A DNA stretch of 64,000 nucleotides, from contig CAVQYV010000011.1 in NCBI GenBank assembly GCA_963718295.1, forward strand, positions 226,281-290,280. The letters are read 5' to 3'. A program made the translations under genes and the position numbers. The stretch comes from CAVQYV01 sp963718295 [NCBI: uncultured Methylomirabilota bacterium]. GTDB taxonomy: Bacteria; Methylomirabilota; Methylomirabilia; CAVQYV01. This document shows positions 35,339 through 43,775 of the stretch, piece after piece (the stretch's first letter is position 1; every line of letters begins with the position of its first letter). The notes below the pieces were generated by a model. It made no database searches and was not told where the DNA came from. It saw only the letters and a program-made list of their open reading frames with translations.

Positions 35339-36229
35339 CTACAGCATTCCTTCCTCTTGCAGCCGTGCCCTCATCTTCTCAAACGTGTCGGGGAGAAGGG
35401 GAAGGATGGGAGGCCGGGGCTTTCCGGCATCGATCCCCCGCATCTTAAGGATGGCATGTATGCCGGAGATGGCAATGGGAGCCAGGTGCATGATCTCCCG
35501 GACCACCAGGGTCTTCTGTTGTATCCGGGCAGCGGCCTGCAAATCCTTGACTCGACAGGCCTTGAACAGATCTCCCACCAGCTCAGGCAGCGCGTTGGCC
35601 AGCCCGGCAACGCAGGCCGAGCCGCCCACAGACAGGGCGGGAAGGGCCAGGGCCTCCGTACCTATGATGAAGATGAAGTCGGGCTTCTTCACCGTGCGCA
35701 GGTAGGCATAGTAAACCAGGATATCGAAGCTGCTGTCCTTGACCCCAGCCAGCCCCTGCTCCGCCAGCCTGGCCAGGAGCGTGGGGGAAATGGCGTTTCG
35801 GGAGAGTTTTGGATTGTTGTAGGCAAATACAGGAATGGAGACCGCTTCCATCAATTTCTGGAAGTGGTATTCGATGGCCCGCTCGTTGTGCTCATAGTAG
35901 AAGGGGGCGATGGAGGCCACGGCCTCGGCGCCGATCTTCTCTGCATGGCGGGCGAGCGCCACCGTTCCCTTGGTGTCCACACACCCTACGTGCATGATGA
36001 CCGGAATTCGATGGCCACCCTGCTCCATGATGATCTCCGCTGCCTTCTGCCTCTCGGGCAGGCTCATCGCGGGACCGCTCCCGTAGGTGCCCAATGGGTA
36101 GAGGGCCTGAACCCGATCCGCCAAGAAGTCTATCAATCGGCGAAGGGCCGGCTCGTCCAGGTTTCCCTCCTCGTCAAAAGGGGTAATCATGGGAGGAATC
36201 ACCCCTTCGATCTGAAATCGCTGCATCAT
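35339..36229 (-). CDS. Dihydrodipicolinate synthase-family aldolase/lyase
   Basis: The 296-residue TIM-barrel protein has VIPPMITPFDEEG at the start, the Tyr of FAYNNP (Tyr137) and the Schiff-base Lys of GVKDSS (Lys164). The DapA GTTGE loop is here GTYGSGPAMSL, so it is unlikely to make dihydrodipicolinate. Members in sugar-acid operons cleave 2-keto-3-deoxy acids to pyruvate or dehydrate keto-deoxy sugar acids. With two FGGY kinases and a hydroxyacid dehydrogenase beside it, such a catabolic role is the best inference. Confidence 0.9.
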   Translation of the reverse strand: MMQRFQIEGVIPPMITPFDEEGNLDEPALRRLIDFLADRVQALYPLGTYGSGPAMSLPERQKAAEIIMEQGGHRIPVIMHVGCVDTKGTVALARHAEKIGAEAVASIAPFYYEHNERAIEYHFQKLMEAVSIPVFAYNNPKLSRNAISPTLLARLAEQGLAGVKDSSFDILVYYAYLRTVKKPDFIFIIGTEALALPALSVGGSACVAGLANALPELVGDLFKACRVKDLQAAARIQQKTLVVREIMHLAPIAISGIHAILKMRGIDAGKPRPPILPLLPDTFEKMRARLQEEGML

Positions 36230-36269
36230 GATCTCCTTTCAGATTTCTCTCATACTTCGGTAAGTGGTC

Positions 36270-37688
36270 TCAAAGTCCCATGATCAGCTTGGCAAAGGAG
36301 AAATAGCTGTAAACCATTACGGCCAGGCCGATTCCGATGGGAACCAGAATCCCCGGACGGAAGATCTTCCGAACTTCGGGGGAGACGAGCTTGGGAATCA
36401 CATAGTAAAGCCCTAACAGCACGAAGATGCCCTGAATCGGGATCAAGAACGCCCCTTCCAGGGTAGCTGCACTCTGAACCAAGAAAACAGGCCTCCAGTG
36501 AAAACTATAGACCAGGATCATGTTGGTAAAGGCGAAGAAAATGATCCAAGCGCGATATTGCCTGTGCCAGGGGACCTTCTCCAGTTTGGGAAAGAGCACC
36601 CGAGCACAATCGCTGAGCAAACGAGGCCAGCCGGTGAAGGCTGCAACCTCAGTGCTGAACAGGGCCGCAAACGCCCCCAGGAGAAATAGAAGTCGGCCTA
36701 CCTTCCCAAACATGAAGCTGAAGATTTCTGCGCAATTGAGGGCCACAGCCGCCCCCGCCGGAAGGATCTCCTTGGGATGGAGAACCCCGGCTCCCGCGGC
36801 CAAGAAGCCGATGATCACCACAACCCCGATAAAGCTGGCCACCAAGGTGTCAGCTCTCACCATCCGGAGCCATCCCTTCACCTTCCTCGCATCCTCAACG
36901 GTCATCTGTCGCAAGAGGGATTCCGGAGCCGGCTTTCCCTGCTGGCCCAGCTTGGCCATTCCGTATCCTGCACCCAGCGTCCAATAGGTATACCAGCATT
37001 GACTCGCAAATCCTCCCCCCGCCCAACCCAAGATGGGAATCATCTCTCTCAGGGCGTTGGTCACCTTGTATTTTTCGACAGCCCAGACGGGGACCTCAGG
37101 CATCTCGATCGTAAAGATCCCGCTAAGGAGCGCGCCAAAGTCGGGGATCAGGCGATATCCGGTGTAGACGACTCCCACGACCATCACCGCTACCAGGATG
37201 GTCATGATGACCTTGAGCCGATCCACAGACCCCGACCAGATGAGGTAGATGATGATCGCCGAAAGGATCCATCCCCACAGGATCGGGGAGATGAAGGGCA
37301 CCAGGGCATTGGCAAAGACAGTGCCAGCGGTAATCAAGGCCCCGATGGAGACGGCCCCTGCCAATAACTCGGTAATGCCTACCACCCAAACACCCCATTT
37401 CCCGGGCGGGATACGGGCGATCATGTCGATCATGCCCTCACCGGTGAAGGTGGTGTAACATGCCCCGCCATAGCCGATGAAGGCCTTCAGAATGATGGCC
37501 CACACTGCGAGCCAAACGATGCTCAGGCCAAATAGGGCCCCCAGCCGGGTCGAAAGGATCACCTCTCCCGAGCCAATATACTCTGCGGCCCAAATATAGG
37601 CCGGACCCAACATCCCCAGAATCGTCAACCAGTTCCGGGGGGCCTCTTTAATCTTTCCGATCTGAGATGCGATCTCCGTGTCTTCCAA
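36270..37688 (-). CDS. Nramp-family membrane transporter lacking the canonical metal-site motifs
   Basis: This protein of about 472 residues has around eleven membrane segments. It is recognisable as Nramp/APC fold from the first span (LTILGMLGPAYIWAAEYIGSGEVIL) and the sixth (LGWAGGGFASQCWYTYW). In true Nramp metal carriers those spans carry DPGN and MPH, but here neither is present, so transition-metal transport is doubtful. A TTG at 37688 with AAAGGAGGAG nine bases upstream is the likely start; an ATG at 37727 without a good ribosome site would add 13 residues. It heads a sugar-acid-type catabolic operon and may import the substrate or an associated cation. Confidence 0.82.
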   Translation of the reverse strand: MEDTEIASQIGKIKEAPRNWLTILGMLGPAYIWAAEYIGSGEVILSTRLGALFGLSIVWLAVWAIILKAFIGYGGACYTTFTGEGMIDMIARIPPGKWGVWVVGITELLAGAVSIGALITAGTVFANALVPFISPILWGWILSAIIIYLIWSGSVDRLKVIMTILVAVMVVGVVYTGYRLIPDFGALLSGIFTIEMPEVPVWAVEKYKVTNALREMIPILGWAGGGFASQCWYTYWTLGAGYGMAKLGQQGKPAPESLLRQMTVEDARKVKGWLRMVRADTLVASFIGVVVIIGFLAAGAGVLHPKEILPAGAAVALNCAEIFSFMFGKVGRLLFLLGAFAALFSTEVAAFTGWPRLLSDCARVLFPKLEKVPWHRQYRAWIIFFAFTNMILVYSFHWRPVFLVQSAATLEGAFLIPIQGIFVLLGLYYVIPKLVSPEVRKIFRPGILVPIGIGLAVMVYSYFSFAKLIMGL

Positions 37689-37869
37689 GCAGATTCTCCT
37701 CCTTTGCTTCCAGATTGGTGCGGCCATCCGACTTCAGGATGGATCCCTCGCTTTATCACCTCCCTTTCCGGCGATTGGAGGCACAAGGCCCCTGGAAATT
37801 CAATCCCAGGACTGCGGCAGCCTCGGTAGGTGCGGTCACCCAGTGCGCCCATACAGATTTCAAGGGCTT

Positions 37870-37898
37870 CTCATACCTGATCCGGGGGAGAAAATCAA
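37870..37898 (-). promoter_or_regulatory. Candidate promoter of the Nramp-like/FGGY operon
   Basis: On the minus strand TTGATT (37893-37898), 17 bases and TATGAG (37870-37875) form a moderate sigma70 match about 180 bases before the transporter start. It lies in the 542-base intergenic stretch 37728-38269, which holds no other convincing gene besides the small plus-strand peptide at its right border. Confidence 0.35.
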
Positions 37899-37997
37899 GG
37901 GGACACGCCGTCTCCGAAGAAAAATATCACCCCTTCATGGCCAATGGATCTTCACCCACAAGTGAAAAATCCCGCCAGAAAGTCGAGCAGAAAGCCC

Positions 37998-38026
37998 TTG
38001 ACAGAAAGGGATATTCTCGGTACATT
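37998..38026 (+). promoter_or_regulatory. Candidate sigma70 promoter upstream of the 37-residue peptide and galT
   Basis: TTGACA at 37998-38003, a 17-base spacer and TACATT at 38021-38026. The predicted start near 38033 would give a leader of about 237 bases before the small membrane peptide at 38270 and could continue into galT. Confidence 0.45.
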
Positions 38027-38269
38027 CCCATCACTTTCCTTGGCCAGAAAAGGCCCACCTTTCTTTGTCTCCCCGAAAAGACGAAAAGGTGGGATTCTCT
38101 TTCCCTCTGGTGCAGATGGACCGGTCAGGTGCAGGAGATCTCGAGCCAAAAAGAACCAAGGTACGCCCTTTTTCCGGATGACTACGATCTTGGAGATGGC
38201 GGATAAAGGGTGCAGGGATTTGGGTGTCTGCGCTTTCTTTGAAAATTGCTTTCAGTAAGGGGGTGCAAG

Positions 38270-38383
38270 ATGAACTTCACAATCGGCTGGATCCTGGGAA
38301 TCGTCGCAGTTGTCCTGGGTGTCATCGCCCTGGCCGCTTGGGCCAATGAGGCCCGCTCCCGGCGAGCCCCAAAAAAGGGATAG
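38270..38383 (+). CDS. 37-residue single-span membrane peptide
   Basis: An ATG at 38270, preceded by AAGGGGGTG five bases away, opens MNFTIGWILGIVAVVLGVIA followed by LAAWANEARSRRAPKKG and a TAG stop. It has one strongly hydrophobic helix and a basic, presumably cytoplasmic, C-terminus. The good ribosome-binding site and clean membrane-peptide composition support a real gene despite its size. It lies 88 bases ahead of galT. No homologue can be named from sequence alone. Confidence 0.6.
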   Translation: MNFTIGWILGIVAVVLGVIALAAWANEARSRRAPKKG

Positions 38384-38471
38384 TATTCAAAGGCCGTACA
38401 GCTTCTAATTCTAATAATGCATCTGTTTCTTCCCCACGCCGGCATGGCTTGGGGAAAAAGGAAGGCATGGT

Positions 38472-39506
38472 ATGCCCGAACTCCGCAAAGACCTCATCAC
38501 CCGGGAATGGGTAATCCTGGCAAAAGAGAGGGCAAAACGGCCCTGTGACTTCTTGGCCAAGGAACCCAGATCACAAGCCCAACCGGTACCGGAGCAAGAC
38601 CCCAAATGTCCATTCTGTCCCGGAAATGAGGCCCTCACACCTCCTGAAATCCTGGCCTATCGCTCCGGACATTCCCTTCCCAATGCCTCTGGGTGGCAGG
38701 TGCGAGTGGTGTCCAACAAATTCGCCGCCCTCGATCACAGGGGCGAGCCCACTCGCAGCGAGGTGGGTATCTACGATGTGATGGAGGGGGTGGGTGCCCA
38801 TGAGGTGGTCATCGAGAGTCCCGAGCACCACCTCTCCTTGGGCCAGATGGAGAGCAGCCAGGTGGAGAAGGTTATCCGGGCCTACATGGAACGCTACGAT
38901 GCGCTCCGAAAGGATCCTCGGCTCCGCTACATCCTGATCTTTCAAAACCACGGCGAGGTGGCTGGATCCTCGCTTACTCACTCCCATTCCCAGATCGTCG
39001 CCACTCCTGTCATACCCCAGAAGGTGTGGGCAAAGATCAAAGGAGTGGAACAATATAGAGAGTATCGCGAGAAATGTCCCTATTGCGATATCCTCGAATA
39101 TGAGCTTGCCGCGGGGGAGAGGACGATATGCGAAAATGATTCCTTTGTTGCCTATACCCCCTATGCCTCCCGTTCCCCCTTCGAGGCCAGGATCATACCT
39201 CGCTCCCACCAGCCCTGCTTCATCACCATGGGCCCCAAGGAGGTGAGGGAATTCGCCGAGATCTTGCGGGAGGTCTTAGGCCGCCTCTATGCCTCCCTTC
39301 AAGATCCACCTTACAATTTTACCCTTCTCAATATTCCCTGCAGCCCGGATAGAGTTTATGATTTCCATTGGCACCTGGAGATCACTCCCCGTCTGACCAC
39401 TCCCGCCGGCTTCGAAATGGGTACCAGCATTTACATCAATGTCACCCCACCGGAGGACGCCGCACGATATCTCAGAGAAGCCTCCTGCCCTTCTCCCTCT
39501 GGTTAA
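38472..39506 (+). CDS. galT: Galactose-1-phosphate uridylyltransferase
   Basis: The 344-residue protein begins MPELRKDLITREWVILAKERAKRP, typical of short bacterial GalT. It has the zinc Cys pairs CPFCPG near residue 54 and CPYCDIL near 199, the nucleotide pocket VVSNKFAAL, and the catalytic HIT-type motif HSHSQIVAT near 171. A second His cluster appears in YDFHWHLEITPR. The enzyme transfers UMP from UDP-glucose to galactose-1-phosphate, or a related sugar phosphate, in nucleotide-sugar metabolism. AAGGAAGGCATGGT precedes the ATG. It is convergent with the HD-GYP gene. Confidence 0.93.
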   Translation: MPELRKDLITREWVILAKERAKRPCDFLAKEPRSQAQPVPEQDPKCPFCPGNEALTPPEILAYRSGHSLPNASGWQVRVVSNKFAALDHRGEPTRSEVGIYDVMEGVGAHEVVIESPEHHLSLGQMESSQVEKVIRAYMERYDALRKDPRLRYILIFQNHGEVAGSSLTHSHSQIVATPVIPQKVWAKIKGVEQYREYREKCPYCDILEYELAAGERTICENDSFVAYTPYASRSPFEARIIPRSHQPCFITMGPKEVREFAEILREVLGRLYASLQDPPYNFTLLNIPCSPDRVYDFHWHLEITPRLTTPAGFEMGTSIYINVTPPEDAARYLREASCPSPSG

Positions 39507-39541
39507 AGCATCCCACCCTTTGAAGCATCTGCTTCCCCTTC

Positions 39542-40993
39542 TTACCTCCAGAGATATTCGATGATGTTGATCCCCAATTCCCGGGGGAAAACGGAACGGA
39601 CAATTCGCCTCCCTTGGTTCTCTGAGGTCAGATCGACGATCTCCCCCTCCGCTTTTCTCCCCTCCCCATTTCGTAGGATCTCCACCTGAGGGAGGTGAAT
39701 GAGCTCGGGATGAGGGCTCACCTCCACCACCATACCCACCTCTTTGGTATCGAAGAGAAGAAGGGTTCCCCGGGGATAGATCCCGACCGTATTGACGAAA
39801 ACCTTGGCCAGGTACGGATCATAGACCCTCCCTCCTTCGTTCATCATGATCGCCAAAGCCTGATCGGGGTGGAAAGGGTCAGGTCGATACACGCGGGCCG
39901 TGGTCATGGCGTCGAAGGAGTCGGCGATCCTTATGATCCGAGAAAACAGGGTGAGTTTTCTCTTCCTCGATAAGGGGGGATACCCGGATAGATCATAATT
40001 GAGGTGATGCTCGAAGGAAGCGATCATGGATTGGAGCACCAGGTCATTAAAGCCTTTCAACCTCATCAGGGGCAGAACGCCATAGTAGGGATGGAGTGCG
40101 ACGATCTTGAATTCATCCTTTTCCAGGCTGGAGGGCTTGTTGATCAACTCCTCCGGGATGCGGACCTTGCCGATATCGTGAAAGAAGGCGGCCATCCCCA
40201 GCTTGAACAATTGGGACTTGGAGTAACCCAGCCGGGAACCGAGGGCCAGGGAGAGGATGGCGACGTTCACGGAATGATTGGCGGTGTAGTCGTCATAGTT
40301 CTTGATGGAGGTGAGGCCCAGAATGAACAGGTCCTCTCCCAGTATTAGATCCACCAGGGACTGCACCACCCTCTTGCTTCCCTTCATGTCGATCCGCTCT
40401 GAGGCAGATGCTTGATTGAGGACTCGTCGTATGCTGGTGATGGCCTTCAGGAAGGTGACCTTCGCCAGTTCCCGGCCTCTGGAATCAGCCTTGGTGGTGG
40501 TAAATCGAGGGGCGCTCAGCCCCTCCACATAGATCCGGGAGACTCCCCTCTGGAGGAGTTGTTCCTGGAGGATCTGAGAGGGGTTTTCGGAATTGACATC
40601 CAAGGCGAGGAATAGGGAGATGAATTCCCGAAGCTCCTCGCCTGTGATCGTCTCCCGGAAGACGACCGATCCTATCTTGTGCCCCTTTAGATCCTCTACC
40701 AGCCGGGTGTAACTCAAAAACCCCTCGATGTCGAATCGGATGCGCTGCTCGTTGACGAAGAGATAACTATCTGCCAGGCGGAGGGAGAGCTCACCCTCGA
40801 GGGGAAGCAAGGAGTTGAGAGTCTCCAGAAACTTGCGAAGCGGGCGCAGGAAAGATTCATTATTCAAGCCGAAGATCCTGCCGTTCTTGAGAGAAACCTG
40901 GAAGATACTCACCAGGTTCTTCATCTCCCGGGCGATTCTCTCATCGATGATCTGGCTGAGTCTTCCCCCTGTACCTCCTTGGAGTTCTCTCAT
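39542..40993 (-). CDS. HD-GYP domain protein with N-terminal helical region
   Basis: The 483-residue protein has an HD-GYP domain in its C-terminal half: HSVNVAILSLALGSRLGYS, the FFHDIGKVRIPEEL HD motif near residue 270, VALHPYYGV near 298, and EHHLNYDLSGYPPL near 325 where the canonical DGSGYP reads DLSGYP. IADSFDAMTTARVYRPD near 361 follows. HD-GYP proteins hydrolyse cyclic-di-GMP or related dinucleotides. The changed Gly and the modified HHE region leave activity uncertain. Its ATG overlaps the stop of the HEAT-repeat gene, so the two are cotranscribed. Confidence 0.88.
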   Translation of the reverse strand: MRELQGGTGGRLSQIIDERIAREMKNLVSIFQVSLKNGRIFGLNNESFLRPLRKFLETLNSLLPLEGELSLRLADSYLFVNEQRIRFDIEGFLSYTRLVEDLKGHKIGSVVFRETITGEELREFISLFLALDVNSENPSQILQEQLLQRGVSRIYVEGLSAPRFTTTKADSRGRELAKVTFLKAITSIRRVLNQASASERIDMKGSKRVVQSLVDLILGEDLFILGLTSIKNYDDYTANHSVNVAILSLALGSRLGYSKSQLFKLGMAAFFHDIGKVRIPEELINKPSSLEKDEFKIVALHPYYGVLPLMRLKGFNDLVLQSMIASFEHHLNYDLSGYPPLSRKRKLTLFSRIIRIADSFDAMTTARVYRPDPFHPDQALAIMMNEGGRVYDPYLAKVFVNTVGIYPRGTLLLFDTKEVGMVVEVSPHPELIHLPQVEILRNGEGRKAEGEIVDLTSENQGRRIVRSVFPRELGINIIEYLWR

Positions 40994-42828
40994 GCCAAAT
41001 TCTCCTCTTCAGTTTGCGGCGTAGGAAGGTGAATCTTGGACAGAGCCCACCGAGATGCCTCGACCACCGCCTTGTTGCCGGCCCTGGTCCCTTCTTCCAA
41101 GGTTCGCCTTGCTTCCTCCGTCCCCAGCAGAGACAAAGCGAGGGCGGCACCCCTCCTCATTTCCTCCACCCGACTTCGATGAAATACGGCCCGCCTCAAG
41201 AGGATCACTTTCAGTAGCGGCAGGACTTGATCGGATCCGAGCCGGCCCACTGCCTCAAAAATCGCCCTTTTCTCTTCCCAGTCTCGATCTGCAAATTGCT
41301 TCTCCTCGATCATCTTCAAAAGGAGGGGCAGTGTCCTCCTCTCCGCGAGGGTGGAGAGGACCCCGACCGTCGAGATCCGGACAAAGCCCTCGGGCGAGTT
41401 CAGACAAGACAAGAGCTGATCTCGAGAGGCTGCGTCGCCAATGAGCCCCAGGGATCGAATGGCCTCTTTCTTCACCCGCGGCTCTTCATGTTTGATCAAT
41501 TCCTTCAAATACCTCACACCCTGAGGATCTCTCATCAGGCCGAAGATGTAAGCCACATTCCTGACCAGATACCAGCGCGAATCCTTGATCGTGGAGCCCA
41601 AGCGATCGAGGTGTCCCTGGGCGATCTTGGCGATCGCCTCGCACAGGATTCGCCGGGCCTTCATCCGCTTCAGATCCCCCAGGATCTCGCACAGCGGCAT
41701 GATGGCCTGGGAACCGAAAAAGGAAACATAAGATATGAAGGCAAAAAGGTCCTCTTCCTCCTCCGTTCGATTCAATACGCTGGCCAGGCCCTTCAGTTTC
41801 TCGGAATTACCCAGCCGTTCGACGGCCTCCCGAATGGATTCTCGGCGGGATTCAGGCAGATCGGAAGCTCCTTCGATGAGGTGGTTGAGGAGCCTCAAGG
41901 TGTTGGAGGCCCTCAAGAAATCCCCCTGCAGGCAGTAGGACTCACTGATTCGCTCCACGATGGCCAGGACCTCCTTCGATCCTTCGATGTCCACTTTGGC
42001 CGATAGGATCTCCAAGAGAAGATCTACGAATTCCTCGCCCAAGTCCTTATCCGCCTCCTCTCTCATCTCCGAGCCGATCCTTTCTACCTCTTGCTCGCTG
42101 AGGGAGAAGATGGGCAGCGGATCCCTTCGAAGGGAGGAGCTCAAATCCGGAGGGGGGGAAAGCGAAGCGATATCACCGGGTTCGCCACCAGGAGGACCGA
42201 TTTCGGAGGATGCCCCTGACTCCATTTTCCCGTGATTCACAAGACTCTGGGACATCGAAGATAGATTGAATCCGCCCTCCCCTCCTCCCTCTTCCGTCAG
42301 CGCGTCGACGGCCACATAATCGATATTGGGGAGATCCTTTTCCCAGAGCAAGGTGGCCAGATCGTCGTCTGCATCCACCTCAAAGAAATTCGATTTCAGG
42401 ATCTCGAAGAACTCCTCGATCTCCGGGGCCTCGATCTCCTCCAGGAAGCGAAGTTGACGTATCCCATCCCGGTAGAAATGAATCGCCAGGCTTTCCGATG
42501 GGTCTCGGCTCTCGTAAACGGTCTCACCCAGATAATGGATCTGGAATTGCCCCACATCCAGGGCCAGCAACTGCCGGTCCTTCAGAAAGGAGGTCAGGCT
42601 GTCGACGAAATCCTGGTAGAGCTTCTGGTAGGCTGGGTTGCCTGAGCGGTACACCCGACTGGCTTTCAAGGCCTTGCTCAGGGAAAGGAGCAAATCCCGC
42701 ACTGCCTTGACCTCCGATGGGTCAGGCCCTGCGGGCTCCTCCTGCTTGATCGGAGCTTGGTCCTGCACTGGGGGAGTTGATGAGGGATCGAAATCCGGGG
42801 ATATCTGGCTCAAAGAATCAGCTTTCAT
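40990..42828 (-). CDS. HEAT-repeat protein with N-terminal helical domain, partner of HD-GYP
   Basis: The 612-residue protein has an N-terminal region (residues 35-170) with VRDLLLSLSKALKASRVYRSGNP and FQIHYLGETVYESRD that resembles the N-terminal part of its HD-GYP neighbour (FGLNNESFLRPLRKFLETLNSL and SYLFVNEQRIR). The C-terminal 250 residues are HEAT/PBS-lyase-type repeats (YLVRNVAYIFGLMRDPQGVRYLKELIKHEEPRVKKEAIRSLG). It is acidic and cytoplasmic. Such proteins usually act as scaffolds; here it may regulate or localise the HD-GYP enzyme. The gene diverges from the protease cluster across a 947-base gap. Confidence 0.85.
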   Translation of the reverse strand: MKADSLSQISPDFDPSSTPPVQDQAPIKQEEPAGPDPSEVKAVRDLLLSLSKALKASRVYRSGNPAYQKLYQDFVDSLTSFLKDRQLLALDVGQFQIHYLGETVYESRDPSESLAIHFYRDGIRQLRFLEEIEAPEIEEFFEILKSNFFEVDADDDLATLLWEKDLPNIDYVAVDALTEEGGGEGGFNLSSMSQSLVNHGKMESGASSEIGPPGGEPGDIASLSPPPDLSSSLRRDPLPIFSLSEQEVERIGSEMREEADKDLGEEFVDLLLEILSAKVDIEGSKEVLAIVERISESYCLQGDFLRASNTLRLLNHLIEGASDLPESRRESIREAVERLGNSEKLKGLASVLNRTEEEEDLFAFISYVSFFGSQAIMPLCEILGDLKRMKARRILCEAIAKIAQGHLDRLGSTIKDSRWYLVRNVAYIFGLMRDPQGVRYLKELIKHEEPRVKKEAIRSLGLIGDAASRDQLLSCLNSPEGFVRISTVGVLSTLAERRTLPLLLKMIEEKQFADRDWEEKRAIFEAVGRLGSDQVLPLLKVILLRRAVFHRSRVEEMRRGAALALSLLGTEEARRTLEEGTRAGNKAVVEASRWALSKIHLPTPQTEEENLA

Positions 42829-43444
42829 CTCTTAAGGTTAACCCCAAGTAGGGATTGCATCCTTCGCTTTGTATGATAGTGGGGAAGCCAGAATCTGTCA
42901 AACCAAAAAGGGAGCCCATGCCAGGTAAGAAACAAAATATGGACCTGGATTTAACACGTATTTCCGGATGAGCCGCGTTCGAGAAAACCGATTGAAAAGA
43001 CGACCGGCCGAATCGGACACAGTCCTGCACCACAGGATAAAATCCCATCTCGCAGGATAACTCTCTCGTCCTTCCTGCCCCATGCCAGTCCCCCGCATCT
43101 CGCTAAGTTATTGGAAAAACAGCAACACCTACCCGCACCGGACCTCTTGGCGTCCACCTTGCTTACCCTCGTCAGTAAGTGGATTACCCAGTACCCATAC
43201 ACATGGTTCTCCCTTCCTCATGGAGCTCAATGTAGTTCTCCGGGAATCGGCGGGAATCCAATTCAATCAGAGGGAATCTAATCAAGTGACGAGGGAATAT
43301 TCTCGTCCCTCCCCCAACGCACCCAGGTCCTGCGCCAGGCTTCCTGGCCCTGTATGATCGGGTCCGCGTGGGTGCAGGAGGAGGGAGGAGAGGAATTTAG
43401 AAGATCTTCCAGTCAAAAAAACTGAGAAATCAGGGAGGAAAATC
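42829..43444 (+). other. Intergenic region upstream of protease copy 1, no confident gene
   Basis: This is the left two-thirds of the 947-base gap between the HEAT-repeat gene (minus) and the first protease (plus). Open frames here are short and lack ribosome-binding sites. It contains an iterated GGGAAT element (separate entry) about 150-200 bases upstream of the protease promoter and must hold the promoter of the HEAT/HD-GYP genes. Confidence 0.4.
43242..43298 (+). repeat. Four GGGAAT elements at helical spacing, candidate regulator-binding array
   Basis: GGGAAT occurs at 43242, 43252, 43272 and 43293, at intervals of 10, 20 and 21 bases, close to whole turns of the helix. The last copy sits inside an interrupted palindrome with GACGAG and CTCGTC arms. 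The array lies about 150-200 bases upstream of the promoter of protease copy 1. It is not obviously repeated upstream of copies 2 and 3. Confidence 0.3.
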
Positions 43445-43473
43445 TTGACACCGAGGTCTGGGCGACATAATCT
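43445..43473 (+). promoter_or_regulatory. Sigma70 promoter of protease copy 1
   Basis: TTGACA at 43445-43450, exactly 17 bases, then TAATCT at 43468-43473. The same architecture occurs upstream of the other two protease genes, which strengthens the call. The transcript would start near 43480, giving a leader of about 295 bases. Confidence 0.75.
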
Positions 43474-43564
43474 TATAGTGGATGAAGAGACTGCCTGAGC
43501 CTTCTTGGTGTCATTCCAAGGACTCCTATTCCACCCTGCGTAAGATGGAGTGGGAGCCACCCTT

Positions 43565-43695
43565 ATCCCCCCAAAAGCTGGGAAGTGGCATCTGAGAGAC
43601 TTGTATGCTCCTGCTTCAGGATACAATACCTGAAAGGGAGATCTGGGTCTTTCGAAGAACCCATTTCCCGAACTAATGCCGGAAAGGAGGTGGGG
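43565..43695 (+). promoter_or_regulatory. Conserved leader element of protease copy 1
   Basis: Three blocks are shared with the leaders of copies 2 and 3: ATCCCCCC at 43565, AACCCATTTCC at 43658 and AAAGGAGGTGGGG at 43683-43695. Block spacings are almost identical among the copies (90-93 bases, then exactly 14 bases between the second and third), while the sequence between the first two differs. The first block can pair with the GGGG(G) of the third. This is the pattern of a structured RNA element or riboswitch-like leader, but no known class was recognised. Confidence 0.5.
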
Positions 43696-43775
43696 GTACC
43701 GAGAACAATCTTCGGTGATGAGGGAAGTAGCGAGAGAGTGAATCAATATTCTGACAGATCCCAAGGAGGTATTTC

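Noticed and set aside
35339-36229. Calling the DapA-family protein a lysine biosynthesis enzyme
   Set aside because: The GTTGE loop is altered and the neighbours are sugar kinases and a hydroxyacid dehydrogenase.
36270-37688. Calling the Nramp-like protein MntH
   Set aside because: Both metal-binding motifs are absent and the operon is catabolic.
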